A stretch of DNA of 26,968 nucleotides from JAOAFT01 sp035390885 (GTDB taxonomy: Bacteria > Bacteroidota > Ignavibacteria > UBA10030), in NCBI GenBank assembly GCA_035390885.1, contig DAOOUW010000029.1:1-26968 (forward strand), given 5' to 3'. Shown piece after piece: positions 1-8,011 of this stretch. Numbering within the stretch: position 1 is the stretch's first letter; each line of letters begins with the position of its first letter. The notes under the pieces are model-generated. The model had not been told where the DNA came from and searched no databases. It worked only from the letters and a program-made list of their open reading frames with translations. Both the position numbers and the translations under genes were made by a program.

Positions 1-845
1 TGCTTTCATTCTATCATCCCGATCTTATTATATGGCCTGAAACGGCAATTCCTGTTTACATTTTCTCGCCACGTTATTCTAGCCTACTTCAAAAGATTCA
101 AAGTTCGATTGATTCGTTCAATGTACCGTTATTTACCGGATTGCCGACGTATCGGATTTTTGATTCAACAGAAGCTCCTGTTACTGCCGATCAAATTGGT
201 AAGAGTAATTTGTTTGTTGAGTCGTACAACTCGACGGCGCTTTTTGATTCAAATGGAAGAATTGAAAAAGTATATCAAAAAATTATACTTGTACCATTTG
301 CGGAACGCATTCCTTATGCGGAAACGTTTCGCTTTTTGATCGAGCCGTTGAAATGGAATGTTGGAATTTCAAGTTGGGGAAAAGGAACTGATACGGTAGT
401 GTTTGAACTTTCTGTCCATGATTCCATGCGAGTGAAATTTGGTGGAATGATTTGCTATGAGTCTGTATTTCCAAACTTTGCTCGTGAATTTGTTCGTCGT
501 GGCGCGAACTTTCTGATTGTTATAACAAATGATAGCTGGTGGGGAAATACTTCGGGCGCTTATCAACATGCATCGTATGCATCTCTGCGCGCTGTCGAAA
601 CACGACGCTGGATTGTGCAGGCGGCAAATGGAGGAATATCGCTTGTTGTCGATCCGACAGGAGTTGTTCGGTATCGAACTCATCTGTATGAACAAGATGC
701 TTTTATTGCACATATTGAACCAGAAACAAATGAAACTTTTTACGTTCAGCACGGAGATATTTTTGCTCAAATTTGTCTTTTTGGAGGATTGGTTATGATA
801 ATTTTTACTATCTTCACACATGTTCGTCAACATAGAGGTGGATAG
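1..845 (+). CDS. lnt: Apolipoprotein N-acyltransferase, C-terminal part (5' end outside window)
   Basis: Integral inner-membrane enzyme that N-acylates the diacylglyceryl-cysteine of lipoproteins, the last step of lipoprotein maturation. The reading frame is open from base 3, so the gene enters from the left edge; the missing part would hold most of the N-terminal membrane helices. What remains is the periplasmic carbon-nitrogen hydrolase domain. All three catalytic residues of the family are visible: Glu in WPETAIP (codon 39-41), Lys in YQKIILVPFAE (codon 279-281) and Cys in MICYESVFP (codon 453-455). A final hydrophobic helix (around DIFAQICLFGGLVMIIF) matches the family's C-terminal membrane anchor. 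The TAG stop is followed immediately by the ltaE ATG, indicating co-transcription. The secretin and the lipoprotein at the other end of the window are consistent with this outer-membrane biology. The family call is firm; the start cannot be given. Confidence 0.93.
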   Translation, partial: LSFYHPDLIIWPETAIPVYIFSPRYSSLLQKIQSSIDSFNVPLFTGLPTYRIFDSTEAPVTADQIGKSNLFVESYNSTALFDSNGRIEKVYQKIILVPFAERIPYAETFRFLIEPLKWNVGISSWGKGTDTVVFELSVHDSMRVKFGGMICYESVFPNFAREFVRRGANFLIVITNDSWWGNTSGAYQHASYASLRAVETRRWIVQAANGGISLVVDPTGVVRYRTHLYEQDAFIAHIEPETNETFYVQHGDIFAQICLFGGLVMIIFTIFTHVRQHRGG

Positions 846-1877
846 ATGAAGTATATTGATTTACGAAGCGATACGATTACCAGACCTTCGCCGGAAATGC
901 GCGCTGTAATGGCAGCCGCTGAAGTCGGCGATGACGTCTACGGTGAAGACCCGACTGTGAACAAATTGCAGGATACCGTTGCAGAATTGCTTGGAAAAGA
1001 AGCTGCACTCTATACTCCGAGTGGGGTGATGGCAAATCAACTTGCAGTAAAATCGCAAACAAATCCTGGAGATGAGGTCATTGTAGAATCTCAGTGCCAT
1101 ATCTATAACTCTGAGACTGCCGCTGCGGCGGTGTTATCGAATGTTCAGTTGCGTCCGTTGGAAGGGAAATATGGAATATTGTCGCCGGAGCAAATTGTGG
1201 ATGCAATTCCGTTGCCGGTGTATTACAATCCAAAGACAACGTTGGTATGCGTTGAAAATACACATAATAAAGCTGGTGGAACTATCTATCCGATCGATAC
1301 ATTGAGACAAATCTATGAAGTTGCATCGAAGAATAATATGCGAGTGCATATGGATGGCGCTAGACTATGGAATGCTTCGGTTGCAACTGGTATTTCTGTA
1401 AAAGATTATGCATCGAACGCAGACAGCGTGACGGTATGTTTTTCAAAAGGGTTAGGTGCGCCGATTGGTTCGGCGTTGGTTAGTACGAAAGATGTTATCG
1501 AGCGAGCGCGCATCTTTAGAAAAATTTTTGGCGGTGGAATGCGTCAGGCTGGCATTCTGGCTGCGGCGGCGCTCTATGCTCTTGAACATAATATAGATTC
1601 TCTTGCAGAGGATCATGAAAAAATTCGATGGCTTGCAAATGAACTCGGTGCGCTACGTTCAATCAAAATTGATCCAGCGACTGTGCAAACTAATATCCTT
1701 GCAATGGAAGTTGTTGATCCACACCATACTGCGCCAGAATTTGCTGAGGAGTTAAAAAAGGAAGGAGTCCTTCTCTCTGTGATGGGGAGAAAAAACTTGC
1801 GAGCTGTTGCACATAGAGATGTAACCATGGAAGAGGTCCAAGCAGCAGGGAAAATTATTGTAAAAAAATTAAAGTAA
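846..1877 (+). CDS. ltaE: Low-specificity L-threonine aldolase
   Basis: PLP-dependent fold-type I enzyme (343 aa, usual length) that cleaves L-threonine or L-allo-threonine to glycine and acetaldehyde. Visible signatures are the N-terminal DLRSDTITRPSPEMR, the cofactor-stacking histidine region ESQCHIYNSE (His85), the PLP-pyridine aspartate in HMDGARLWNA (Asp170) and the Schiff-base lysine in CFSKGLGAPIGS (Lys201). The ATG directly abuts the lnt stop codon with no spacer, so translation is probably coupled. Stereospecificity (L-threonine, L-allo or low-specificity) cannot be told from sequence alone. Cytosolic; no unusual features. Confidence 0.93.
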   Translation: MKYIDLRSDTITRPSPEMRAVMAAAEVGDDVYGEDPTVNKLQDTVAELLGKEAALYTPSGVMANQLAVKSQTNPGDEVIVESQCHIYNSETAAAAVLSNVQLRPLEGKYGILSPEQIVDAIPLPVYYNPKTTLVCVENTHNKAGGTIYPIDTLRQIYEVASKNNMRVHMDGARLWNASVATGISVKDYASNADSVTVCFSKGLGAPIGSALVSTKDVIERARIFRKIFGGGMRQAGILAAAALYALEHNIDSLAEDHEKIRWLANELGALRSIKIDPATVQTNILAMEVVDPHHTAPEFAEELKKEGVLLSVMGRKNLRAVAHRDVTMEEVQAAGKIIVKKLK

Positions 1878-1890
1878 TGGAGTAAAGATT

Positions 1891-2628
1891 ATGCAAAACG
1901 GAAATGGAAACGGGAACGGTTATTTCAATCGAAGTGATTATGATGAAATTCAAGATGAACGACTTCGTGAATTGATGTTGACACAGCAGGATATCTGGCG
2001 TGTGTTCAGAATTATGGCAGAATTTGTTGAAGGTTTTACCCTTATGTCCAGACAGCGGAAACTTGTTTCGATTTTTGGTTCGGCGCGAGTAAAACCTGGA
2101 AGCGCATACTATGAACTTGCTACTCAAGTTGCAAAGGAATTGGTGAAACGCGGCTTCAATATTTTAACGGGCGGTGGACCCGGAAGTATGGAAGCTGCAA
2201 ATAAAGGCGCACAGGAACAGGGCGGTGAATCTGTTGGCGTTGCCATAGAATTACAGACAGAGGAAAAACCGAATCCTTATATAGATCGAGGACGTTTACA
2301 GGTCTTTCGACACTTCTTTGTCAGGAAAGTTATGTTTGTAAAATATGCGCATGGTTTTATTGTGCTTCCCGGCGGCTTTGGAACGCTGGATGAATTATTT
2401 GAAGCCTTAACGCTGGTACAAACAAAAAAAACCTCTCAATTTCCGATTATCCTGATTGGGCGCGAGTATTGGGGCGGACTTGTTGATTGGATCAAATCCA
2501 AACTTTTGACCGAAGGAATGATCGCTGAAAAGGATTTAGAACTCTTTCATTTAACCGATGACCCTGCAGAAGCGGCAAAAATCATAGCAGATTTTTACGA
2601 GAAGCGACATATTCTGGTAAACTTTTAA
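1891..2628 (+). CDS. LOG-family (TIGR00730-type) nucleotide phosphoribohydrolase
   Basis: A 245-residue Rossmann-fold protein of the Lonely Guy / 'lysine decarboxylase-like' family. Characterised members hydrolyse cytokinin riboside 5'-monophosphates or AMP-like nucleotides to free base and ribose 5-phosphate. The nucleotide-binding GGGPGSMEA (residues 94-102) and the catalytic PGGFGTLDE (160-168) are intact. The N-terminus is unusual: after the initiator it runs as repeated Asn-Gly pairs up to about residue 10, then a charged helix before the Rossmann fold begins near residue 58. The ATG is 13 bases after ltaE and has GGAG upstream, so it is the third gene of the lnt-ltaE unit. Many family members are mis-annotated as lysine decarboxylases; the motif argues against that. 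The true substrate in this organism is unknown. Confidence 0.88.
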   Translation: MQNGNGNGNGYFNRSDYDEIQDERLRELMLTQQDIWRVFRIMAEFVEGFTLMSRQRKLVSIFGSARVKPGSAYYELATQVAKELVKRGFNILTGGGPGSMEAANKGAQEQGGESVGVAIELQTEEKPNPYIDRGRLQVFRHFFVRKVMFVKYAHGFIVLPGGFGTLDELFEALTLVQTKKTSQFPIILIGREYWGGLVDWIKSKLLTEGMIAEKDLELFHLTDDPAEAAKIIADFYEKRHILVNF

Positions 2629-2660
2629 ATTGAGCTTTTCCTTTCAAAAGAAAGTAAGAA

Positions 2661-2850
2661 TTATTGAAAGCCCCGAGCGATTATGGCATTTGAGGAACTG
2701 TGGCTTTGATATGTGCTGCCGTTCACCTCAGCGACCGCCTTGCGTAAATCTTCGAATAGTATGAAGAACATATTGAGGCAATAGGCATTCTTTTCACGAG
2801 TGAACACACGTGGTTTACAGTTGTTTGTGCTTCATCAGGCTGATAAATCC
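2661..2850 (-). repeat. Possible dispersed intergenic element or decayed coding fragment
   Basis: The 229-base spacer between two convergent genes contains a stretch more GC-rich than the other intergenic DNA here. On the minus strand it has a frame with no stop for about 52 codons, ending at 2661. Its ATG-initiated part (2771 to 2661, 36 aa) begins MFFILFEDLRKAVAEVNGS. A second minus-strand frame reads PIASICSSYYSKIYARRSLR before a stop. No convincing ribosome-binding site was seen and I recognise no protein family. Such text resembles the spurious short ORFs produced by intergenic repeats copied around a genome, but only one copy is in this window, so the repeat idea is untested. The boundaries are approximate. 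Confidence 0.3.
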
Positions 2851-2857
2851 GTCAAAT

Positions 2858-4543
2858 TTACTTGTTGTGCATCCTCTGCTCGATTTTAGCCCACGTGTCT
2901 TTTAACGTAACAATTCGATTGAAAACTGGATTTTCTGGAGAGGAATCTTTACTGTCGACACAAAAATATCCAAGCCGCTCGAATTGAAATCTATCGCCCA
3001 GCTTTGCCGATTTCAACATTGGCTCGAGTTTGCACTTCGTGAGCGATTCTAATGAATTTGGATTGAGATTGGAAAGAAAATCTTTCCCTTCTTCCACTTC
3101 ATCGGGATTTTCATTCAGGAAGAGACGATCATAGAGGCGAACTTCAGCATCAACAGCATGAGGAGCGGAAACCCAATGGATTGTTGATTTGACTTTTCGA
3201 TTTGCCGTTGGTGTTCCACTTTTTGTCTCTGGATCGTACGTGCAATGGATTTCGACGATATTTCCATTGCTATCCTTGATAGCCTTTTCGCATTTGATAA
3301 TGTATGCGTACCGTAAACGTACCTCGTTTCCCGGATAGAGTCGGTAGTACTTTGGCGGTGGTGTTTCGCGAAAATCATCGGATTCAATATAGAGTTCTCT
3401 CGAAAAAGGAATCGTTCTTGCGCCGGCAGATTCATCTTCAGGATTATTGATAGCCGGCAGCATTTCAGTCTTCCCCTCAGGATAATTGAGGATAACAACT
3501 TTCAGAGGATGAATTACCGCCATTGCACGTTGGGCAATTTTATTCAATTCATCTCGAATACACCATTCAAGGAGTGCGACATCAATTAAACTATCTTTCT
3601 TCGAGACGCCAATTTTATCGCAGAATGTTTTGATTGCACTTGGAGTGTAGCCTCGTCGTCGAAGTCCAGCGATGGTTGGCATTCGTGGGTCATCCCAACC
3701 GCTTACGTAATTTTCCTGTACAAGTTGAAGCAATTTCCGTTTGCTCAGGACAGTGTAGGTAAGATTCAATCGCGCAAATTCTATTTGTTGTGGATGGTAA
3801 ATGCCAAGTTCATCGAGAAACCAATCGTAGAGCGGCCGGTGATTTTCGAATTCCAATGTGCAGATCGAGTGCGTTATGCCTTCGATAGAATCTTCCAATC
3901 CATGAGCCCAATCGTACGTTGGATAGATGCACCACTTTGATCCTTGTCTATGATGCGGTTCGTGAATAATACGATACATTACAGGATCGCGAAGATTGAG
4001 ATTTGGAGATGCCATATCTATTTTTGCGCGCAGTGTTTTTGAACCAGTCGGAAACTCGCCCTTTCTCATCCTTTCAAAAAGGTCGAGATTCTCTTCGATA
4101 CTTCGGTACCGATAAGGACTTTCGATCCCCGGTTCTGTCAGTGTGCCCCTCGTTTGACTTACTTCTTCTGGACTTAAGTCGCAAACGTACGCTTTCCCAT
4201 TTTTAATGAGTTGTAATGCCCATTCGTACATTTGAACGAAGTAATCGGAAGCAAAGAAAAGACGATCTTCAAAATTGGCGCCGAGCCACTTAACATCATC
4301 AATAATAGAATCAACGTATTCCTGATCTTCTTTCGATGGATTAGTATCATCGAAACGAAGATTGAACTTGCCGTTGTACTCTTGAGCGATGCCGTAATTA
4401 AGATTAATAGATTTTGCATGTCCAATATGGAGATAGCCGTTTGGTTCAGGGGGAAAACGTGTATGGACTCGTCCATTGAACTTATTTGTTTTCAAATCTT
4501 CATTTATTATTTCGCGGATAAAATCAATACGTTCATCTGTCAT
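2858..4543 (-). CDS. glnS: Glutaminyl-tRNA synthetase
   Basis: Class I aminoacyl-tRNA synthetase that charges tRNA-Gln directly (561 aa; E. coli enzyme 554). The first class I signature is in PPEPNGYLHIGHAKS (HIGH at residues 39-42). The second, KMSKS-equivalent, is VLSKRKL (265-271), the GlnRS form of the motif. The C-terminal part matches the beta-barrel anticodon-binding region typical of GlnRS rather than of bacterial GluRS. The ATG lies 115 bases downstream of purB on the same strand, so it may be the last gene of the plsY-htrA-purB unit or have its own promoter. Its presence means this organism need not rely only on the GatCAB transamidation route for Gln-tRNA. No truncation or missing motif was seen. 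Confidence 0.97.
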   Translation of the reverse strand: MTDERIDFIREIINEDLKTNKFNGRVHTRFPPEPNGYLHIGHAKSINLNYGIAQEYNGKFNLRFDDTNPSKEDQEYVDSIIDDVKWLGANFEDRLFFASDYFVQMYEWALQLIKNGKAYVCDLSPEEVSQTRGTLTEPGIESPYRYRSIEENLDLFERMRKGEFPTGSKTLRAKIDMASPNLNLRDPVMYRIIHEPHHRQGSKWCIYPTYDWAHGLEDSIEGITHSICTLEFENHRPLYDWFLDELGIYHPQQIEFARLNLTYTVLSKRKLLQLVQENYVSGWDDPRMPTIAGLRRRGYTPSAIKTFCDKIGVSKKDSLIDVALLEWCIRDELNKIAQRAMAVIHPLKVVILNYPEGKTEMLPAINNPEDESAGARTIPFSRELYIESDDFRETPPPKYYRLYPGNEVRLRYAYIIKCEKAIKDSNGNIVEIHCTYDPETKSGTPTANRKVKSTIHWVSAPHAVDAEVRLYDRLFLNENPDEVEEGKDFLSNLNPNSLESLTKCKLEPMLKSAKLGDRFQFERLGYFCVDSKDSSPENPVFNRIVTLKDTWAKIEQRMHNK

Positions 4544-4590
4544 AGTTGTTTACTCATATTATCGTAAATAATCATTGTCTAGAACTCATT

Positions 4591-4605
4591 CCGAAAAATT
4601 TTCGG
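4591..4605. repeat. 15-bp palindrome between purB and glnS
   Basis: Arms CCGAAAA and TTTTCGG flank one central base. In RNA it could fold as a 5-6 bp hairpin. There is no U-run after it on the minus strand, so it is not a clear terminator; it could be an intercistronic processing or attenuation hairpin, or a protein site. No function is assigned. Confidence 0.4.
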
Positions 4606-4658
4606 TATGCTTTACTGATCAATCGTATGCATTGAATTATGCTTATCAACTCGTTGCG

Positions 4659-5954
4659 TTATTCTAAGCCTATGCGTTGGAAAATGTAATCCACGTTTTT
4701 GAGACTTCGCTCTGGATTGAAAAGTTCATCGAGTTCTTTTGAGGTAAGGCGCTTCATGACCACTTCATTTGCAAGGAGGAGCTGCTTGAAATCTATTCTT
4801 TCATTCCAAACTTTCATTGCTTCTTCCTGAACAATCCGATAAGCATCTTCTCGCTTTAGCCCTTTTTTAATGAGTGCGAGTAACACTTCCTGTGAATAAA
4901 TTAGTCCATGAGTTCGGTTAAGATTCTCAAGCATATGCTCAGGATAAACGAGGAGCGTGTCAAGAATGCGCGTCATATCTGCAAGAATATAATCAAGAAC
5001 GATGCAACTATCGGGAATAATAACTCGTTCGACGGAAGAGTGAGAGATATCTCGTTCATGCCACAAGTTGATATTTTCCATAGCCGCGAGAGCATTTGAA
5101 CGGAGGACGCGAGCAAGTCCTGCAATTCGTTCGCATACAACCGGATTTCTCTTGTGTGGCATTGCCGACGAACCTTTTTGGCCTTTTGAGAAATATTCTT
5201 CCGCTTCCAACACTTCTGTCTTTTGAAGATGACGAATCTCCGTTGCAAATTTTTCGAGTGAGGCGCCACAGAGAGCAAGAGCGGTCATAAATTCTGCATG
5301 ACGATCTCGCTGAAGGATCTGTGTTGAAACTGGGGCAGGTTGCAAGCCGAGTTTTTCGCAAATATATTGTTCAACTTTTGGATCGAGATGTTGATAGGTT
5401 CCAACTGCTCCAGAAATTTTCCCGACAGAAATTGTCTGAACTGCTTTTTGTAATCGCTCGACATTTCTAAGCGTTTCCGTATACCACAATGCTAATTTTA
5501 ATCCGAAGGTTATTGGTTCGGCGTGGATGCCGTGCGTTCTTCCGATCATCACAGTATTTTTGAATTCTTTTGCTCTTCTTGCAAGCACATCTCTTAACTT
5601 GAATAATCCTTCGAGCAATAGTTCACCCGATTGTTTCATTTGTACCGATAGCGCTGTGTCGAGAACATCGCTCGAGGTCATTCCAAGATGAATAAAGCGT
5701 GACTCAGGACCAACGTACTCGCCAACGCACGTTAAGAAAGCAATAACATCGTGCTTGACTTCGTTTTCAATTTCTAAAATTCTTGGGATAGAGAAATCCG
5801 CTTTTTTCCGTATCGTATCAACCGCATCTTTTGGAATAATGCCGAGCTCAGCGTTTGCTTCGCATGCAAGGATTTCAATCTCGAGCCAGATTTTAAACTT
5901 GTTTTCTTCTTCCCATATTTTTCCCATCGCTGGGCGTGTATATCGTGTAATCAT
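4659..5954 (-). CDS. purB: Adenylosuccinate lyase
   Basis: Acts twice in purine synthesis: it cleaves SAICAR to AICAR and adenylosuccinate to AMP, releasing fumarate each time. It is 431 aa, the length of the B. subtilis-type enzyme. The fumarase/aspartase superfamily signature GSSAMPHKRNP is at residues 261-271 and carries the mobile-loop catalytic serine. GMTSSDVLDTALS (91-103) and GRTHGIHAEP (138-147, with a catalytic-region His at 141) complete the active site. The gene begins 6 bases after htrA stops on the same strand, so the two are almost certainly co-transcribed. Cytosolic homotetramer in characterised relatives. Confidence 0.96.
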   Translation of the reverse strand: MITRYTRPAMGKIWEEENKFKIWLEIEILACEANAELGIIPKDAVDTIRKKADFSIPRILEIENEVKHDVIAFLTCVGEYVGPESRFIHLGMTSSDVLDTALSVQMKQSGELLLEGLFKLRDVLARRAKEFKNTVMIGRTHGIHAEPITFGLKLALWYTETLRNVERLQKAVQTISVGKISGAVGTYQHLDPKVEQYICEKLGLQPAPVSTQILQRDRHAEFMTALALCGASLEKFATEIRHLQKTEVLEAEEYFSKGQKGSSAMPHKRNPVVCERIAGLARVLRSNALAAMENINLWHERDISHSSVERVIIPDSCIVLDYILADMTRILDTLLVYPEHMLENLNRTHGLIYSQEVLLALIKKGLKREDAYRIVQEEAMKVWNERIDFKQLLLANEVVMKRLTSKELDELFNPERSLKNVDYIFQRIGLE

Positions 5955-5960
5955 AAAAAG

Positions 5961-7169
5961 TTACTCTGCTTTCTCCAGAACTAATTTTATAGTAAAAGTT
6001 TTTCGCTCTCGGTAAACTGTAAGATTCAGCACATCTCCGGGATTCATATCCACCATCATAGCAAGAATATCATTACCAGAAGAAATTGATTCTCCATTTG
6101 CTTTCAAGACTACATCTCCAATCCGCAAGCCTGCTTTATCAGCTGGTCCACCAGGAACGATATCATTGACGATGATACCTTGAACTTTATCCATTCCAAG
6201 GTAACGGGCAATGCGCGCATCAACTGGTTGCCAATCGAATCCAGCGGTGATGTTGCGAGAGACTTTTCCTTTCCGCTTAAGTTCTTCAGTAATGCGTTTA
6301 ATCTTGTTTGATGGAATAGCAAAACCATATCCAATGTACGTAGTTGTTTGTCCTCCTGTATAAATGAGCGTGTTCATACCGATAACCTCGCCATTCGCAT
6401 TTATCAATGGTCCACCGCTATTGCCGCCATTGATTGCTGCATCGGTTTCGATCATATCACGGTAAAATCGGTTTTCCACCTGTCCGAGTTTCATTCCTGT
6501 TGAGCTGATGACTCCCACGGTAACTGTTGGCTTGGAATTGATTTCGAATAATCCGAAAGGATTGCCAAGTGCAATTGCCCATTCACCAATAATAATATCA
6601 TCGGAATTGCCAAAAGATATGTAAGGAAGGTCTTTTCCATCAACTTTTAATAAACAAATATCGGAAGCAGGATCGGTTCCGACAAGACGAGCTTTCATTT
6701 GTTTTCCACCAACCAGTGTTACAGTAATGTCGGTTGCATCTCCCGCAACATGGTCGTTTGTAACAATGTATCCATCGGAAGAAATAATGAAACCTGAACC
6801 GAGTCCTTTTACTTCCTGCCGATATGTTCTATCGCCAAAGAAATATTGGAAAAAAGGATCGTCGAAAAATTGCGAAAAAGGATCGCGAAGGCGAATCTCC
6901 TTGACTGCAATAACGTTTATTCCGACAACACAGGGACTGACCTTTGCAGCAGCGTATGTAATGGCATTGCGACGGGATGCCGAAATTTCCTGATTGTCAT
7001 CGTTAGTTTGATTGCCGACTTGTTGGATATAATCAGCTGCTTTTTCGATTTTCTCCGCTTGTGAAGGAGAAGGAGGTTTAATGGCGTAACCAATACCAAA
7101 GCCGATGAATAAAGGAATTGCCAGAATTAGAGCAATTCTTGTGTAAGGATTATTTATAAGTGTTTTCAT
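5961..7169 (-). CDS. htrA: HtrA/Deg-family serine endoprotease, single PDZ
   Basis: Envelope quality-control protease (402 aa). A short N-terminal hydrophobic segment (about residues 11-29) with no clear cleavage site suggests a membrane anchor facing the periplasm. The trypsin-like domain has the catalytic triad His140 (VTNDHVA), Asp170 (DPASDICLL) and Ser251 (GGNSGGPL). One PDZ domain covers roughly residues 315-400, with ligand-loop text around VQGIIVNDIV and GGPADKAGLRIGD. A single PDZ plus an N-terminal anchor resembles DegS or B. subtilis HtrA more than two-PDZ DegP. The Phe-rich loop between residues 97 and 111 probably corresponds to the LA loop. It is the middle gene of plsY-htrA-purB, with 4- and 6-base spacers. 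Confidence 0.94.
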   Translation of the reverse strand: MKTLINNPYTRIALILAIPLFIGFGIGYAIKPPSPSQAEKIEKAADYIQQVGNQTNDDNQEISASRRNAITYAAAKVSPCVVGINVIAVKEIRLRDPFSQFFDDPFFQYFFGDRTYRQEVKGLGSGFIISSDGYIVTNDHVAGDATDITVTLVGGKQMKARLVGTDPASDICLLKVDGKDLPYISFGNSDDIIIGEWAIALGNPFGLFEINSKPTVTVGVISSTGMKLGQVENRFYRDMIETDAAINGGNSGGPLINANGEVIGMNTLIYTGGQTTTYIGYGFAIPSNKIKRITEELKRKGKVSRNITAGFDWQPVDARIARYLGMDKVQGIIVNDIVPGGPADKAGLRIGDVVLKANGESISSGNDILAMMVDMNPGDVLNLTVYRERKTFTIKLVLEKAE

Positions 7170-7173
7170 ATCA

Positions 7174-7797
7174 TTACATTGTTTTTTTATGTGGTAAAAA
7201 ATATTTTTTAATTACATCAAAATGACTCAAAATATGCAAAGTGCTTACAATGTAGACAAGGAGTTTGAAATCCAATGGATCGATATTTTGTACCATTGTC
7301 GCAGCGATTATTGAATCGGGAAGGAGTAGGATAATAATAGGGGAGAGGATAATGGCGTAGAGATTTGCCCGTAAAATTTTCTTTGAAAAAGGAAATGTTA
7401 TTCCCCAGATCAAACACCAGACAATAATGTGTGCAAAACCAAGAGCGAAATATCCGCCAGCCGCTGTTGACAGTCCTCGGCCGCCATGGAAACGAAGCCA
7501 AACTGGATAATTGTGTCCAACGATAGCGCCGATTAACGCTAGTATTTGCATCCATACATCAGCGCCGAAGAGTTTCCAGGAAAAATAAGTTGCAATGAAT
7601 CCTTTGAGTACATCGAACAATCCAACTAAAATTCCAAGAAGACGGGAATGAGTTGTATCGTACGCATTATAAGCGCCAACATTTCCGCTGCCTTTCTTCC
7701 GGATGTCAATTCCTTTGCGAGCTTTTACAACGAGGTACGCCGTCGGAATCGAACCAACCAAATATCCCCCCACAAGGAATATAATGTATTCTATCAC
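7174..7797 (-). CDS. plsY: PlsY-type glycerol-3-phosphate acyltransferase (divergent motifs)
   Basis: Polytopic membrane enzyme (207 aa) expected to move an acyl group from acyl-phosphate to glycerol 3-phosphate, the first acylation of phospholipid synthesis. The three PlsY loop motifs are present in order but altered: GSIPTAYLV (15-23), GSGNVGAYN (37-45; usual text GSGNPGATN) and HNYPVWLRFHGGRGLS (95-110; usual text has GGKGVAT). DVLKG (62-66) also fits. About five hydrophobic helices alternate with these loops. The start is GTG at 7797, chosen because AGGAGGG sits at ideal distance (minus strand, 7809-7803). It is the promoter-proximal gene of plsY-htrA-purB. The altered motifs could mean a paralogue with changed acyl-donor use; the family call is good, exact specificity is not. 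Confidence 0.83.
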   Translation of the reverse strand: MIEYIIFLVGGYLVGSIPTAYLVVKARKGIDIRKKGSGNVGAYNAYDTTHSRLLGILVGLFDVLKGFIATYFSWKLFGADVWMQILALIGAIVGHNYPVWLRFHGGRGLSTAAGGYFALGFAHIIVWCLIWGITFPFSKKILRANLYAIILSPIIILLLPDSIIAATMVQNIDPLDFKLLVYIVSTLHILSHFDVIKKYFLPHKKTM

Positions 7798-8011
7798 CCT
7801 CGCCCTCCTAAATTGTTTTTTGTTATGATATTTATTTGGAAAAAATTACTTAAAATAGACAGTGAAAGCAACTTTTGAATTGTTTTTTTTGTGTAAATGT
7901 AATATAAAAATAATTGATTTATGAAAACGGTTAAGAAAAATAAGTTGCATCGAAACTATATTTCCTGCACTTTAGAAATGAATTGTAGTGAAATTTAATT
8001 GGAAATGCTGA
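7798..8011. other. Divergent promoter region between plsY and nadE
   Basis: A 214-base AT-rich spacer that must hold the promoters of both the leftward plsY operon and rightward nadE. On the plus strand TTGAAT (7875-7880) and TAATAT (7900-7905) resemble sigma-70 boxes, but with a 19-base spacer, longer than the optimal 17. No convincing pair was found on the minus strand. No palindromic operator or RNA gene was recognised. Confidence 0.35.
7803..7809 (-). promoter_or_regulatory. Shine-Dalgarno deciding the GTG start of plsY
   Basis: Minus-strand AGGAGGG lies a few bases before GTG at 7797-7795. No in-frame ATG is better placed, so the GTG is the likely initiator. Confidence 0.75.

Noticed and set aside
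2641..2654. Small hairpin CTTTC-AAAA-GAAAG after the LOG gene
   Set aside because: Only a 5-bp AT-rich stem with no following T-run; too weak to call a terminator.
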